Shown: positions 7,351 through 8,735 of the stretch, one piece after another
Position numbering within the stretch: position 1 is the first letter of the stretch
Layout of the letters: each line of letters opens with the position of its first letter
Source: an uncultured Pseudomonadota bacterium
GTDB taxonomy: Bacteria > Pseudomonadota > Gammaproteobacteria > Burkholderiales > SG8-39
Assembly: GCA_903895005.1 (NCBI GenBank)
Contig: CAITSH010000424.1
Coordinates: 1-8,735 of the forward strand
Length of the DNA: 8,735 nt
Direction: 5' to 3'
The notes under the pieces: model-generated
Seen by the model: only the letters and a program-made list of their open reading frames with translations
Told to the model about the DNA's origin: nothing
Databases searched by the model: none
Translations under genes and position numbers: made by a program

Positions 7351-7573
7351 GGGTCGGTTGTTCGGGCGAAATCGCCTATCCTGCCCAGCCAAGCAATAGC
7401 CAATGGCGTCTGTGTGTCAGCGCACAGACTTGGCAAAACCACTCGCGGATGATTCGCGCTTACTTCCGAAATACGAGTCTGTAGCCCCACTCTGACGGGC
7501 GAATTCTTTTGTTGTCGGCCCGGCAGGTCCGGTCTGCTCTCCGGATTACCGTTTGCTGTTCGCGAAAATCGCC
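7351..7573 (+). other. Gene-free leader with several small hairpins upstream of the PAS gene
   Basis: No convincing gene lies in these 223 bp. The stretch holds a GGCG/CGCC 4-bp hairpin with an AAAT loop (7365-7376). A stronger one follows at 7408-7429: GTCTGTGTG pairs with CGCACAGAC, with one G-T wobble and a TCAG loop. A bulged GGT-CCGG/CCGG-ACC structure lies near 7527-7550. None is followed by a T-run. I recognise no riboswitch or tRNA. TTGGCA (7430-7435) resembles a -35 but has no matching -10. The promoter of the PAS gene was not identified. Confidence 0.4.
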
Positions 7574-8735
7574 ATGTCCGAGTCAGATCGTTCCCCCAGT
7601 GTTTCTGGCGCAGCCATTGCTGGCGACAGCATTTGCGCCGCACCGCCGCACGATGGGTTGCCGCAAGCCGGCGCGCTGCAAAGCGCGATATTCAACAGCG
7701 CCAATTTCTCCAGCATCGCCACCGACGCCAAGGGCGTCATCCAGATTTTCAACGTCGGCGCCGAACGCATGCTCGGCTACACCGCCATTGAGGTGGTGAA
7801 CAAGATCACCCCGGCCGATATTTCCGACCCGCAGGAATTGATCGCCCGCGCCAAAACGTTGAGCGCAGAGCTTGCAACCCCGATCACCCCGGGCTTTGAG
7901 GCGCTGGTGTTCAAGGCCTCGCGTGGCATTGAGGACATCTACGAACTCACCTACATCCGCAAGGACGCCAGCCGCTTCCCTGCGGTGGTATCGGTCACCG
8001 CGCTGCGCGATGCCCAGGACGGCATCATCGGTTACCTGCTCATCGGCACCGACAACACCGCCCGCAAACAGGCTGACGACAAGTTACTCACAGCGTCGCA
8101 ATATGCGCGCAGCCTCATCGAAGCGAGCCTGGATCCGCTGGTCACCATCAGCCCCGCGGGCAAGATCACCGACGTCAACGCGGGCTCGGTCAAGGTGACC
8201 GGTGTGCCCAGAGAGAAGCTCATCGGTACCGACTTCTCCAACTACTTTACCGAGCCTGACAAGGCCCGTGAGGGCTACCAGAAGGTCTTCGCCGAAGGCT
8301 TCGTCACCGACTACCCACTCACCATCCGGCACGAGAACGGTCGTCTCACCGACGTTCTATACAACGCATCGGTCTACAAGGATGCGCAGGACAACGTGCT
8401 CGGCGTGTTCGCCGCTGCGCGTGACATCACCGGGCGCAAGCAGGCCGAAGAAGCGCTCCTCAAGACGGGGGCTTTGCAAAGCGCGATTTTCAACAGCGCC
8501 AACTTCTCCAGCATCGCCACCGACGCCAAGGGCGTTATCCAGATCTTCACCGTCGGCGCAGAACGCATGCTCGGTTATACCGCCGCCGACGTGATGAACA
8601 AGATCACGCCGGCCGACATTTCCGACCCGCAGGAGGTGATTGCCCGGGCCAAGACCCTGAGCGTGGAACTCGACACGCTGATCACGCCTGGCTTTGAGGC
8701 GCTGGTGTTCAAGGCCTCGCGCGGGATTGAGGATA
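7574..8735 (+). CDS. Multi-PAS domain sensory protein (3' end outside window)
   Basis: This frame is open from ATG 7574 to the window edge (387 codons visible) and has an in-frame stop upstream at 7493. The ribosome binding site is poor. A TTG at 7553 is an alternative start, but ATG is preferred because the next upstream codons show no similarity to a domain. A variable N-terminus (1-33) with no signal peptide or membrane helix is followed by PAS 1 (about 34-165): SIATDAKGVIQIFNVGAERM, LGYTA and a PAC-like end YLLIGTDNTARKQ. PAS 2 (about 176-297) shows LIEASLDPLVTISPAGKITD, GTDFSNYFTEP and AARDITGRKQAEE. PAS 3 (from 300) is a near copy of PAS 1. Such arrays usually precede a histidine kinase, a GGDEF/EAL enzyme or a chemoreceptor domain, so the output lies outside the window and cannot be named. 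It is likely cytosolic and its ligand is unknown. Confidence 0.85.
   Translation, partial: MSESDRSPSVSGAAIAGDSICAAPPHDGLPQAGALQSAIFNSANFSSIATDAKGVIQIFNVGAERMLGYTAIEVVNKITPADISDPQELIARAKTLSAELATPITPGFEALVFKASRGIEDIYELTYIRKDASRFPAVVSVTALRDAQDGIIGYLLIGTDNTARKQADDKLLTASQYARSLIEASLDPLVTISPAGKITDVNAGSVKVTGVPREKLIGTDFSNYFTEPDKAREGYQKVFAEGFVTDYPLTIRHENGRLTDVLYNASVYKDAQDNVLGVFAAARDITGRKQAEEALLKTGALQSAIFNSANFSSIATDAKGVIQIFTVGAERMLGYTAADVMNKITPADISDPQEVIARAKTLSVELDTLITPGFEALVFKASRGIED
7673..7937 (+). repeat. Intragenic PAS repeat, copy 1
   Basis: This segment encodes PAS 1 of the sensor gene and recurs 798 bp (266 codons) downstream in the same frame. By my own alignment of the first 88 residues, about 80 are identical, and the DNA is also strongly alike, with long identical runs such as GAGGCGCTGGTGTTCAAGGC. 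Its true right end cannot be set, because the second copy runs off the window. Confidence 0.85.
8471..8735 (+). repeat. Intragenic PAS repeat, copy 2 (truncated by window edge)
   Basis: This is the second copy of the PAS 1 segment, in frame at a period of 798 bp. Differences from copy 1 are mainly third-position changes plus about eight substitutions (for example Asn to Thr after QIF, and Ile-Glu to Ala-Asp after GYTA). The repeated unit probably comprises one PAS of each type, so further units may follow beyond the window. Confidence 0.85.

Noticed and set aside
7191..7484. A 97-codon plus-strand open frame across the end of the Tim44-like gene and the terminator
   Set aside because: It overlaps a confirmed gene in another frame and reads through a strong terminator hairpin, with no ribosome binding site.
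7351..7573. Possible tRNA or c-di-GMP riboswitch in the leader of the PAS gene
   Set aside because: No cloverleaf or GTTCGAATC-type T arm was found, and the conserved GEMM core sequences are absent.
7673..8735. The repeated segments considered as a mobile element or CRISPR-like array
   Set aside because: The two copies are in frame within one PAS-encoding gene, with no inverted ends, transposase or regular short spacers. Intragenic duplication explains them.

Overview
The window looks like ordinary chromosome from a GC-rich proteobacterium, most likely a betaproteobacterium. The pointers are a phoB-phoR two-component pair, the cluster DUF971 protein - ubiE - Tim44-like protein, and a multi-PAS sensor with a degenerate repeat style common in Nitrosomonadales/Burkholderiales-type genomes. 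The lineage is inferred from gene order and protein style, not from any search. I see no rRNA, tRNA, CRISPR array, transposase, prophage or plasmid functions.

Layout. Positions 1-2846 (+ strand) hold two tandem paralogues of a family I cannot name. The first is cut by the left edge and the second is complete at about 537 aa; both carry a C-terminal PilZ-like segment. They converge on phoR. Positions 2883-4995 (- strand) hold phoB then phoR, the phosphate-starvation two-component system. A strong rho-independent terminator-like hairpin lies in the 103-bp gap between the two genes. Upstream of phoB is a clean Pho box with a well-placed -10, so phoB is probably autoregulated. Positions 5160-7300 (+ strand, divergent from phoB) hold a DUF971 protein, ubiE (ubiquinone/menaquinone C-methyltransferase) and an exported or membrane Tim44-like protein, ending at a strong terminator at 7320-7350. 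After a 223-bp gene-free stretch rich in small hairpins, a multi-PAS sensory protein starts at 7574 and runs off the right edge. It contains an internal 798-bp-period duplication.

How the genes relate. PhoR senses phosphate limitation and phosphorylates PhoB, which binds Pho boxes, including the one in front of its own gene. The ubiE cluster serves quinone biosynthesis and possibly envelope or respiratory functions. The PilZ-like pair and the PAS protein are probably signalling proteins, but nothing here shows their partners. I do not see a clearly new multi-gene system. The best leads are the PilZ-like tandem pair, the phoB/phoR intercistronic terminator and the near-identical PAS repeats.
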